The notes under the pieces were generated by a model. That model was not told where the DNA came from and did no database searches. It saw only the letters and a program-made list of their open reading frames with translations. The position numbers and the translations under genes were made by a program. A stretch of DNA of 7,815 nucleotides, from contig CALEPS010000085.1 in NCBI GenBank assembly GCA_937910305.1, positions 1-7,815 of the forward strand, written 5' to 3'. The stretch comes from an uncultured Bacteroidales bacterium (GTDB lineage: Bacteria; Bacteroidota; Bacteroidia; Bacteroidales; Paludibacteraceae). Position 1 is the stretch's first letter; each line of letters starts with the position of its first letter. This document shows, piece by piece, positions 1 to 5,750 of this stretch.

Positions 1-1
1 C

Positions 2-637
2 ACGGAAGGTCCCCGGATGCGTCTTTATCTCAATACGCCTGCTTTCACGGACGGAGGCAAGACCTACTCCACCCCGCGTTTCTTCGCCGAACTGGAGGAT
101 GAGCACGGAATCAACACGGCAGGAGCAGGTATCGGTCACGACCTGATGCTGATTGTGGACAACGATCCCAAACAGATATACACGCTCAATGAGTATTTCA
201 CGGCGCAGAACAACAGCTATCAGGCAGGACAGGTAAGTTATCTGATGGAGGCGCTGCCGGACGGTCCGCACAGTCTCACTTTCCGGGCATGGGATCTGCT
301 GAACAACAGTACGACACAGAACCTAAACTTCATCGTCCAGGCAGGTATCGATCCGTCGATATACTCTGTAACAACCTATCCGAACCCTATTCGTGCTGCC
401 GGCGTACTGACACTGGCTGTCAACTACGACCAGCCGGACGAACTGCTGCAGACCGAGATATACCTGTTCGACATCAACGGACAAATGGTGTATAGTCATA
501 AACAGGACAACCCCGATGCTGTAGCAATCAATCTGCCTTCCCTCGGTTTAAAACCGGGCATATATGTATATCAAGTAAAAATCAAATCCTCATCCGGCAA
601 GTATAGTACCACCGCCGGGAAAATAATTATTTTATAG
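2..637 (+). CDS. porU: Type IX secretion system sortase PorU, C-terminal part (5' end outside window)
   Basis: The frame is open from base 2, giving 211 residues with no start inside the window, so the gene begins upstream. PorU is the cell-surface cysteine-protease-like sortase that removes the C-terminal sorting domain (CTD) of type IX cargo and attaches the cargo to A-LPS. The catalytic gingipain-like domain lies upstream and is not seen. Visible here is a late beta-sandwich region with family-typical strings (RLYLN at 7-11, DEHGIN at 33-38, GIGHD at 43-47, FRAWD at 94-98, NNS at 101-103). From about residue 123 there is a type-A CTD: YPNP at 126-129, FDINGQMVY at 156-164, PGIYVYQV at 185-192 and a basic-hydrophobic end (KIIIL). 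PorU is known to keep its own CTD as an anchor to PorV, and the next gene is porV, which strongly supports the call. A different CTD-bearing surface protein is the less likely alternative. Confidence 0.88.
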   Translation, partial: TEGPRMRLYLNTPAFTDGGKTYSTPRFFAELEDEHGINTAGAGIGHDLMLIVDNDPKQIYTLNEYFTAQNNSYQAGQVSYLMEALPDGPHSLTFRAWDLLNNSTTQNLNFIVQAGIDPSIYSVTTYPNPIRAAGVLTLAVNYDQPDELLQTEIYLFDINGQMVYSHKQDNPDAVAINLPSLGLKPGIYVYQVKIKSSSGKYSTTAGKIIIL

Positions 638-705
638 CCTATGAAGCATATCGCATGAATTGTATGAAAACGAAAATTACTAACACAAACAATATACAAT
701 AAAAG

Positions 706-1905
706 ATGAAAAAAATTCTTATTTCTCTCGCAGCACTGACGCTTTCTTTATCACTGAGCGCTCAGGCTGAACCGACACCGAATCCTGTTATCACTTCCAT
801 GCCGTCGCTATCTATTGCACCGGATGCACGTGCCGCCGGTCTGGGTGACGTAGGTGTAGCTACAGAAGCGGATTTTAACTCGCAGTATTGGAACCCCGCC
901 AAGTATGCGTACATGTACTCGAAAGGCGGTATCACTGCGAACTACACCCCGTGGTTGCGTAAACTGGTAGGTGACATCGACTTGGCTTACCTCGCCGGTT
1001 TCTATAACTTTGGCGACCTCGGCGGCGGTATTGGTGCCAGCTTCACGTATTTCTCAATGGGCGATGTGGCTCTGACCGACCTGAACGGTACCAAACTGCA
1101 GGACGTACGTCCTAACGAATGGGCTCTGGACCTCAGTTACTTCCGCAAACTGCATGAGTATGTTTCTATGTCCGTTGCTGTTCGTTTCCTCTATTCGGAC
1201 CTGAACAACGGCTACAACAGTTCTATCGGCGGCGGCACGGAAATGCACCCGGCATGGTCTATGGCAGCAGACATCGGTCTGTACTACCGCCAACCGATTG
1301 AGTTGCCGATGGGCGAGAGCCATTTCTCACTCGGTTTCACACTGAAGAACCTCGGTGGTAAGATGAACTACGCCGACGACGGTAGCAGCAACTTCATCCC
1401 GTCCAGCATGAACATCGGTGTCGGCTACGAACTCCCGTGCGACAAGTACAACTTCCTGACCTTCAACCTGGAGGCAAACAAGATGCTCGTTCCTACCCGC
1501 CGGTCCAAATACACCGCAGGTTTCGATGCCAACGACGAAACGACCTGGCTGATGAACCAGACAGACTACTCTGCGCTGAACCCTGCTCGCGGATGGCTGA
1601 TGTCTTTTGCTGACGCACCGACAGGACTGAAAGAGGAGTTTGACGAGGTTCGTTGGGGTGCCGGTATCGAGTACTCCTACAACAAGCAATTCTTTGCACG
1701 TGTAGGTTACAGCTACGAGAACATATGGAAAGGTAACCGCAATGTGATCACCTTCGGTGCCGGATTCCACCTCTCCATCGTTTCGCTGGATGTATCGTAC
1801 TGCGTAGGTCTGGCTTCGTCCAACCCGCTTGATCAGACCATGCGTTTCACGCTCGGATTTGACCTGGCAGGAATCAAAGACTTGGTGAACAACAGAAAGA
1901 AATAA
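706..1905 (+). CDS. porV: Type IX secretion outer-membrane protein PorV (LptO)
   Basis: The product is 399 residues, close to the usual PorV length of about 390. It is a FadL-type outer-membrane beta-barrel that collects CTD-bearing proteins from the SprA translocon and brings them to PorU for cleavage and anchoring. Residues 1-21 form a Sec signal peptide: KK, then a Leu/Ser/Ala-rich core, then AQA with likely cleavage before E22. The conserved PorV N-terminal segment covers about 26-69 (PVITSMPSLSIAPDARAAG, then GDVGVAT, then YWNPAKYAY). The rest alternates aromatic and polar residues like barrel strands, ending in MRFTLGFDLAGIKDL. The ATG at 706 is chosen because it starts the signal peptide. 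The upstream gap of 68 bases is A-rich with no Shine-Dalgarno and no recognisable promoter, so co-transcription with porU is likely. Its stop TAA overlaps the ispF start by one base. Confidence 0.95.
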   Translation: MKKILISLAALTLSLSLSAQAEPTPNPVITSMPSLSIAPDARAAGLGDVGVATEADFNSQYWNPAKYAYMYSKGGITANYTPWLRKLVGDIDLAYLAGFYNFGDLGGGIGASFTYFSMGDVALTDLNGTKLQDVRPNEWALDLSYFRKLHEYVSMSVAVRFLYSDLNNGYNSSIGGGTEMHPAWSMAADIGLYYRQPIELPMGESHFSLGFTLKNLGGKMNYADDGSSNFIPSSMNIGVGYELPCDKYNFLTFNLEANKMLVPTRRSKYTAGFDANDETTWLMNQTDYSALNPARGWLMSFADAPTGLKEEFDEVRWGAGIEYSYNKQFFARVGYSYENIWKGNRNVITFGAGFHLSIVSLDVSYCVGLASSNPLDQTMRFTLGFDLAGIKDLVNNRKK

Positions 1906-2378
1906 TGTTCCGAATAGGCTTTGGATATGATGTACATCAGTTTTCCCCTAACCGCAAATTGTGGTTAGGGGGAATTGAAGTACCGTACGAGCTAGGGTTG
2001 CTCGGCCATTCGGATGCCGATGTAGTGATTCATGCTTTATGCGACGCGCTGCTTGGCGCCGCAGCAATGCGCGACATCGGATGCCATTTCCCGGACACCA
2101 AAGGCAATGAGTTCGAAGGGATTGACTCCAAGATCCTCTTGCGCCGCGTGATGGCAATGCTCCGCGAAGCAGGACACGAACTCGGCAACTGCGACATCAC
2201 CATCTGCGCCCAGGCACCCAAACTGAATCCATATATCGAGGCTATGCAGGATTGTCTGGCAGAAGTGATGGGAGTAGAGCCGAACCAAGTGAGCCTCAAG
2301 GCAACGACGACCGAACATCTGGGTTTCGTAGGCCGTAAAGAAGGAATAGCAGCATATGCAGTGGTGCTCATTATTTGA
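1905..2378 (+). CDS. ispF: 2-C-methyl-D-erythritol 2,4-cyclodiphosphate synthase
   Basis: IspF converts CDP-methylerythritol 2-phosphate to the cyclic diphosphate MEcPP, releasing CMP, in the cytosolic MEP pathway to isoprenoid precursors. The product has 157 residues, the usual size. Zinc ligands by motif are D9 and H11 (GYDVH) and H43 (VIHAL). HSDAD at 35-39 lines the active site and DIG at 57-59 starts the flexible substrate loop. AQAPKL at 102-107 and TTTEHLGFVGR at 134-144 hold the nucleotide and phosphates, with E137 at the position of E. coli E135. The loop reads FPDTKG where E. coli has FPDTDP; as I recall, Bacteroidales proteins also diverge here, so this should not mean loss of function. 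The start ATG overlaps the porV stop (TAATG), so translation is probably coupled. A strong hairpin lies at codons 13-24. No metabolic link to PorU or PorV is evident beyond shared transcription. Confidence 0.97.
   Translation: MFRIGFGYDVHQFSPNRKLWLGGIEVPYELGLLGHSDADVVIHALCDALLGAAAMRDIGCHFPDTKGNEFEGIDSKILLRRVMAMLREAGHELGNCDITICAQAPKLNPYIEAMQDCLAEVMGVEPNQVSLKATTTEHLGFVGRKEGIAAYAVVLII
1942..1974 (+). other. Strong intragenic hairpin near the start of ispF
   Basis: Arm CCCCTAACC (1945-1953) pairs perfectly with GGTTAGGGG (1963-1971). The stem extends outward by a T-G wobble and two A-T pairs, and inward by a G-T wobble and a C-G pair. The total is about 14 pairs closing a 5-base loop, AAATT (1956-1960). 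It begins 37 bases after the ispF start codon. There is no downstream T-run on either strand, so it is not an intrinsic terminator. What is seen is the pairing; a role in translation or mRNA processing is only inferred, and chance within coding sequence is possible. Confidence 0.5.
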
Positions 2379-2379
2379 T

Positions 2380-2395
2380 GGTTTGAAGGTTTGAA
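2380..2395 (+). repeat. Tandem 8-base repeat (two copies of GGTTTGAA)
   Basis: Two perfect, abutting copies of GGTTTGAA occupy 2380-2387 and 2388-2395, and a partial third unit (TTTGAT, 2374-2379) precedes them and contains the ispF stop. The only plausible start of the next ORF, TTG at 2391, lies in the second copy. Because the unit is 8 bases, gain or loss of a copy would change the frame relation between ispF and the next ORF. Whether the copy number varies between strains cannot be told from one sequence. Confidence 0.7.
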
Positions 2396-2714
2396 AAGTT
2401 TATTTTTAACCATATCGCTCTCGTTGCTTTCCGATCTCTTCCAACTCGGAGGGACACCGCATGTCGTCTATCAAGACAGCGTTTATGAACGCGTAGTGTT
2501 GACGGACAGCACTTCATTAGAGGTCTACCGCGGGGATTCGATTCTCGTTGTCTTCACAGCCTGTGCGCCGCAGTGTTCTTCGTGCGCGCGTATATATAAT
2601 AAGGAGTGGCAGCTGATTAAGACTGTCACCCCGCCCTTCACTTCCGTCTTTCCGCTTGCTACTATTGAGAATGGCAAGATCGTATGGAAAGACAACGACT
2701 CTTGGGAATACTAA
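2391..2714 (+). CDS. Small secreted-type protein, possibly DUF3256-related (TTG start)
   Basis: The ORF encodes 107 residues. No in-frame ATG lies between the ispF stop and the conserved part, so the start must be TTG at 2391, 12 bases after that stop and in the same frame. Residues 1-16 (MKSLFLTISLSLLSDL) resemble a short, weak signal peptide. The core, about 37-80, reads like folded beta-sheet protein: SILVVFTACAPQCSSC (50-65), then ARIYNKEWQL. The pattern TACAPxC...Y...W recalls the Bacteroidales family DUF3256, whose members as I remember them are longer, roughly 180-210 residues, with a fuller leader and N-terminal region. This copy may be a short relative or a remnant. C58, C62 and C65 could make a disulfide or bind metal, but that is inference. 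It probably sits at the end of the porU-porV-ispF transcript. Function is unknown; the family link comes from memory of a motif, not from an alignment. Confidence 0.55.
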   Translation: MKSLFLTISLSLLSDLFQLGGTPHVVYQDSVYERVVLTDSTSLEVYRGDSILVVFTACAPQCSSCARIYNKEWQLIKTVTPPFTSVFPLATIENGKIVWKDNDSWEY

Positions 2715-2729
2715 GAATATTCTAAGATT

Positions 2730-3155
2730 TTAGATTTCAGAACTATAAGCTAAAGCGTATAACTTCAGCTGCTTGAGCATTGCTGCCACACCATTTGAAC
2801 GCGTGGGGCTAAGGTGCTCGCGCAGACCTATACGATCAATAAAATAAAGGTCCGCCGATAATACCTCACGGGGTGTATGACCGCTCAACACATGAATGAG
2901 CAGTGCCACCATGCCTTTTACCAACTGGGCATCCGAATCACCGTTTATAATCATCTTCCCATCTTCCATCCGGACAGTAAACCATACCGGAGACTGACAT
3001 CCGTCAATCAGGTTCCGGCTGTTTCTATCGGCGTCCGGGAAAGGATGATTGTTCAGTTCTTTCGCATAATCTATTATCAGCTGATAGCGATCGATCCAGT
3101 CGTCGAATGCCTCAAACTCCTCTATTATTCCGTCTTGTAGTTCGTTGATACTCAT
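2730..3155 (-). CDS. sufE: Cysteine desulfuration protein SufE
   Basis: SufE takes persulfide sulfur from the cysteine desulfurase SufS and passes it on to the SufBCD scaffold for Fe-S cluster assembly in the cytosol. The product has 141 residues, against about 138 for E. coli SufE. The active cysteine is C53 in DGCQSPVW (51-58), matching E. coli C51. Other family marks are the N-terminal DDWIDRYQLIIDYAKEL helix (18-34), the KGMVALLIHVLSGHTP segment, the strand DLYFIDRIGL and the LSPTRSNG motif near the end. The start ATG overlaps the upstream shikimate kinase stop by four bases (ATGA), so it is the last gene of the minus-strand operon. No sufS or sufBCD lies in the window, so its partners are encoded elsewhere. 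Confidence 0.95.
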   Translation of the reverse strand: MSINELQDGIIEEFEAFDDWIDRYQLIIDYAKELNNHPFPDADRNSRNLIDGCQSPVWFTVRMEDGKMIINGDSDAQLVKGMVALLIHVLSGHTPREVLSADLYFIDRIGLREHLSPTRSNGVAAMLKQLKLYALAYSSEI

Positions 3156-3691
3156 CTCTTTAAAAATTCATATAGTTCTTCTGCAATTCGTTCGTCGGAT
3201 TGCTCGTCGCATATATCCACATCCAAAATGTGATTCGCTTTGGCATAGAATGGCTCACGTACCTCGAGTTGCGGAGCGATGAAAGCCAATAACTCTTCCT
3301 CCGTGCGCCCCTGCAACACCGGTCTGTCGCTGAGATCTGTCAGGGCAAGCCTTTTCGCCAGATGCTCCGGTCTCCAGCGTATATAGATACTGGTGCCTAA
3401 CTCGCGCAGACACTCCATATTGTCCTCCCAGCACGGATAGCCGCCTCCGGTAGCATAGATGATCTTGTCAAATGGTATTTGGTCTGCCAGATCCTCAACT
3501 ACATATTTCTCTTTCTTGCGGAATTCCTCTATTCCGAATGTTCGGATATAATCTGCCGTTGAGAGTCCGTGTATCTCCTTGAACGCATCGTCCAGATCGA
3601 CAAAATGCCAGCCGAGTTTCTCTGCCAGCAGCCGTCCGGCAGTCGTCTTGCCGGCACCCATATATCCTACCAAATAGATGGGAAGTGTCAT
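3152..3691 (-). CDS. aroK: Shikimate kinase
   Basis: This enzyme phosphorylates shikimate at O3 with ATP, the fifth step of the shikimate pathway to chorismate and aromatic amino acids. The product has 179 residues, normal for the family. Walker A is GYMGAGKTT (9-17). The shikimate-binding aspartate is D34 in VDLDD (31-35), with R58 (EEFRKKE) and the glycine loop ATGGG (80-84). The lid arginine is R123 in DRPVL (123-126), and R145 in REPFYAKA (145-152) also contacts substrate. All key residues are present. The start overlaps the ftsE-like stop, and the stop overlaps the sufE start, each by four bases, so translation is likely coupled. aroK versus aroL cannot be separated by sequence; aroK is the usual name for a single copy. 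Confidence 0.95.
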   Translation of the reverse strand: MTLPIYLVGYMGAGKTTAGRLLAEKLGWHFVDLDDAFKEIHGLSTADYIRTFGIEEFRKKEKYVVEDLADQIPFDKIIYATGGGYPCWEDNMECLRELGTSIYIRWRPEHLAKRLALTDLSDRPVLQGRTEEELLAFIAPQLEVREPFYAKANHILDVDICDEQSDERIAEELYEFLKR

Positions 3692-4350
3692 TCCTTAATC
3701 ACCCCGTTATCGAAAAACAGTTTCCTGCCCGGATACGACTCCGGCCAATGAGGGTTGTGCGTGGACATCAGCACCGTAATACCCGCCTGCGAGATAGAAT
3801 AAAGCAGATCCATGATCTCACGACCGGTTTCCGTATCGAGGTTTCCTGTCGGCTCGTCAGCAAGGATCATTTCCGGAGAATTAAGCAATGCTCGAGCTAT
3901 CACGACACGCTGCTGTTCTCCTCCTGAAAGTTCATAAGGCTTCTTGTAAGCCTTGGTCTCCATTCCTACTTGCTCCAGCACCTCCCGCACATGATTTTTC
4001 ATGAGCGTCTTGTCTTTCCACCCCGTTGCGCGGAGGACGAAAAGCAGGTTCTCTTCCACAGACCGGTCCGTCAGCAGTTTATAATCCTGGAATATGATAC
4101 CTAACCGCCTGCGCAGGTAAGGCAGTTTGCGGCGGCGGATTTTTGTCATGTCATACTCCAGCACTTGCGCTTCGCCGGATGTCACCGGCAAGGCTCCGTA
4201 TATAGTTTTCATCAACGATGACTTACCGCTGCCTACTTTGCCCAGCAGATAAATCATCTCGCCGCTCTGTACCTGTAGGTTCACGTCATGCAGCACAATC
4301 TGGTCTGCCTGACGGATCTCTACTCCTTTATAATTGATTAATTCTGCCAT
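3688..4350 (-). CDS. ftsE: FtsE-like cell division ABC transporter ATP-binding protein
   Basis: The product is a stand-alone ABC ATPase subunit of 220 residues with no membrane segment. Motifs in order: Walker A GKVGSGKSS (37-45), Q-loop Q88 in IIFQDY, signature LSGGEQQR (141-148), Walker B MILADEP (161-167) with catalytic E166, D-loop GNLD (169-172) and H-loop H198 in STHN. Size and the segment LGIIFQDYKLL (83-93) fit FtsE, which pairs with the membrane protein FtsX to control peptidoglycan hydrolases at the septum. The Walker A with KVG in place of PSG is, as I recall, typical of Bacteroidota FtsE-like proteins. No ftsX is next to it: its neighbours are a DUF349 gene (1-base overlap) and shikimate kinase (4-base overlap). 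A LolD- or MacB-type ATPase is the main alternative, so the ATPase family is certain and the FtsE assignment probable. Confidence 0.85.
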   Translation of the reverse strand: MAELINYKGVEIRQADQIVLHDVNLQVQSGEMIYLLGKVGSGKSSLMKTIYGALPVTSGEAQVLEYDMTKIRRRKLPYLRRRLGIIFQDYKLLTDRSVEENLLFVLRATGWKDKTLMKNHVREVLEQVGMETKAYKKPYELSGGEQQRVVIARALLNSPEMILADEPTGNLDTETGREIMDLLYSISQAGITVLMSTHNPHWPESYPGRKLFFDNGVIKE

Positions 4351-5603
4351 TAATCTTCATTCTCCAGTTGTTGCTCTACCTCCGCTAAACGCGCTTTCAA
4401 CTCCTCTATCTTCTTGAGCATGTCATTCACAATCTTGTTGGCTGTCTTGGATTTGCCGGTAAAGAAGAGTATGTTGTTCTCCGCCGTTTTAATCTCCTGC
4501 TGCAGTCTCTCGCGCAGTTTATGCAGGTTGTTGCCTCCCGCAGCCATCAGCCGTTCGGCACGCTGCTTGCGGCGTTCCTCACGCTCCTGTTCGCGCGCTG
4601 CCTGACGCTCGAGATACTCTTTATGGCGTTGTTCGCGAAGTTTGCGGCGCTCACGAAGTTCGAGGAAGAACTCTTTCTTGGTAGCAAAGAAACGGTCGCA
4701 TTCCGCACGATAAGTTTCGTAGATAGACTGGTTGTGTTTCTTCGGAGCAAAGCCAATCGTGCGCCACTCGTTTTGAAGGGACTGCACTTTCAGGGTCAGT
4801 TCTTCCCATTGTTTGGCGTTCATCGGTTCCCCGTTGATGATAGGTTCGTTGATTGCTTTCAGTTGGTCGATAATAGCCTGCTTACGAGCCAGATTCTCCT
4901 GCTCTTTCCGGTGCAGCTCGTCGAAATAAGCCTGATGTTTCTTATTGATGACGGTGGATGCCGCTTTGAAACGCTCCCATAACTGCTCGCGCAACTCTCT
5001 GGCTACCGGACCTATCTCCGCCCACTCGTCATGCAGTTGCTGCAACATGCGGCTGGCCTCGACAATATTCTCATTGCTCTGCAATTTCTCTGCGGCTTCG
5101 CACAAGAGAGTCTTAAGTTCCAGATTCTTCTTGAAATCCAGATCCCGCAACTCGATATTGATCTTCACCAGGTCATAGAACTGCTCTTGGTATTGCTGGT
5201 ATGCCTTGCGGATCTCCTGGGTATGAGTTACAGGAACAGCCCCTATTTTCTTCCATTCGGCCTGCAACTCGCGCATGCGCTGGAGATTAGCCATCACGCC
5301 GTCAGCCGTTGCGCCCTCCACTAACGCTTTCATCTCGTCCAGAATAGCCTGTTTCCGAGCCAGATTATCCTCCTGCTCCTTATTCTGAGCCGCCGTCACC
5401 TCGGCGCGACGGGCTTTATAATCCGATAGCAGAGCCTTGAATTCCTCTTCCTCCCGAGACGCCTCCTCGGCGATCTCGCTTACCTCTTCACAGGAATAAA
5501 AACGCGTTTTGAGGTGCTCCACCTGATCCTTGATTGCAGTGATCTCATCTGCTTCCAACAGCTGCTTCAGCTCGTCAATAATGTTTTGTCTTGTACTTGC
5601 CAT
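4350..5603 (-). CDS. DUF349 repeat, coiled-coil protein
   Basis: The product has 417 residues, highly charged and almost entirely helical, with no signal peptide or membrane span. Three DUF349-type units are visible by their core L..EW..IG: about 105-160 (LQAEWKKIGAVP), 186-232 (LHDEWAEIGPVARELREQLWERFKAAS) and 268-315 (LQNEWRTIGFAPKKHNQSIYETYR). These are followed by an Arg/Glu-rich stretch (about 316-356) and a C-terminal coiled coil (360-415) containing NNILFFTGKSK. Bacteroidales relatives, as I recall them, are nearer 600 residues with more DUF349 units but a similar tail, so this copy looks internally shortened. Biochemical function is unknown; DUF349 proteins are thought to be cytosolic. 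It is the first gene of the minus-strand operon, and its stop overlaps the ftsE-like start (TAATG). The start ATG at 5603 lies about 30 bases below a good promoter. Confidence 0.88.
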   Translation of the reverse strand: MASTRQNIIDELKQLLEADEITAIKDQVEHLKTRFYSCEEVSEIAEEASREEEEFKALLSDYKARRAEVTAAQNKEQEDNLARKQAILDEMKALVEGATADGVMANLQRMRELQAEWKKIGAVPVTHTQEIRKAYQQYQEQFYDLVKINIELRDLDFKKNLELKTLLCEAAEKLQSNENIVEASRMLQQLHDEWAEIGPVARELREQLWERFKAASTVINKKHQAYFDELHRKEQENLARKQAIIDQLKAINEPIINGEPMNAKQWEELTLKVQSLQNEWRTIGFAPKKHNQSIYETYRAECDRFFATKKEFFLELRERRKLREQRHKEYLERQAAREQEREERRKQRAERLMAAGGNNLHKLRERLQQEIKTAENNILFFTGKSKTANKIVNDMLKKIEELKARLAEVEQQLENED

Positions 5604-5639
5604 AGATAGATTTATTTAATCGCAAAACCTTTGCGCCTG

Positions 5640-5670
5640 CAAAGGTACTGCTTTTTTTTGACATATGCAA
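5640..5670 (-). promoter_or_regulatory. Bacteroidota-type promoter for the DUF349-ftsE-aroK-sufE operon
   Basis: Read on the minus strand, a -33 element TTGC (5670-5667) is followed after 19 bases by a -7 element TACCTTTG (5647-5640), matching the known Bacteroides form TTTG-N19-TAnnTTTG. An A8 tract lies in the spacer. Transcription should begin a few bases below 5640, leaving a leader of about 30 bases before the ATG at 5603. Confidence 0.75.
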
Positions 5671-5711
5671 GCGTTTTAGCGAAAAAAAATGTCTAAAATT
5701 CTTGCATATGT
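5661..5711. repeat. 51-bp inverted repeat covering both -33 elements of the divergent promoters
   Basis: ACATATGCAAG (5661-5671) is the exact reverse complement of CTTGCATATGT (5701-5711). Closer in, TTTTAG (5674-5679) mirrors CTAAAA (5693-5698) about the same axis, base 5686. That makes 17 of 19 positions matching per arm, around a 13-base A-rich centre (A8 at 5682-5689). It could be a shared operator or simply two similar promoters back to back; the sequence alone does not decide. Confidence 0.8.
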
Positions 5712-5732
5712 GCATTTTTTGTTGTATCTTTG
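5702..5732 (+). promoter_or_regulatory. Bacteroidota-type promoter for the aminopeptidase P gene
   Basis: A -33 element TTGC (5702-5705) is followed after 19 bases by a -7 element TATCTTTG (5725-5732), again fitting TTTG-N19-TAnnTTTG. Transcription should begin near 5737-5741, leaving a leader of only about 10-14 bases before the ATG at 5751. It mirrors the minus-strand promoter about base 5686. Confidence 0.78.
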
Positions 5733-5750
5733 CAGCCAAATTAGTGTCTT

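Noticed and set aside
497..503. Idea that the sorting domain marks porU as an ordinary secreted cargo gene
   Set aside because: PorU itself is known to retain a sorting domain, and the residues before it plus the adjoining porV fit PorU better.
664..702. Twelve-codon leader ORF (ATG to TAA) in the porU-porV gap, in frame with porV
   Set aside because: It is very short, A-rich and low in complexity, with no Shine-Dalgarno. Such runs arise easily in AT-rich Bacteroidota leaders.
1327..1770. 147-codon reverse-strand ORF inside porV
   Set aside because: It lies wholly opposite a clear porV reading frame, has no recognisable motif and an unlikely composition; it is a shadow of porV codon use.
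1942..1974. The ispF hairpin as an intrinsic terminator
   Set aside because: No T-run follows the stem on the plus strand and an A-run follows on the minus strand, so only another RNA role is considered.
2030..2413. 127-codon reverse-strand ORF opposite ispF
   Set aside because: It is antisense to all of the conserved ispF core, with no domain seen and no promoter for it.
2714..2734. Possible bidirectional terminator between the convergent small ORF and sufE (palindrome AGAATATTCT at 2714-2723; TCTAA/TTAGA pair at 2721-2734)
   Set aside because: The first has no loop, the second has only five A-T-rich pairs, and neither is followed by a proper T-run on either strand.
4521..4982. 153-codon plus-strand ORF inside the DUF349 gene
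   Set aside because: It is a Phe/Leu-rich antisense shadow of a Glu/Lys-rich coiled-coil gene, a well-known artefact.
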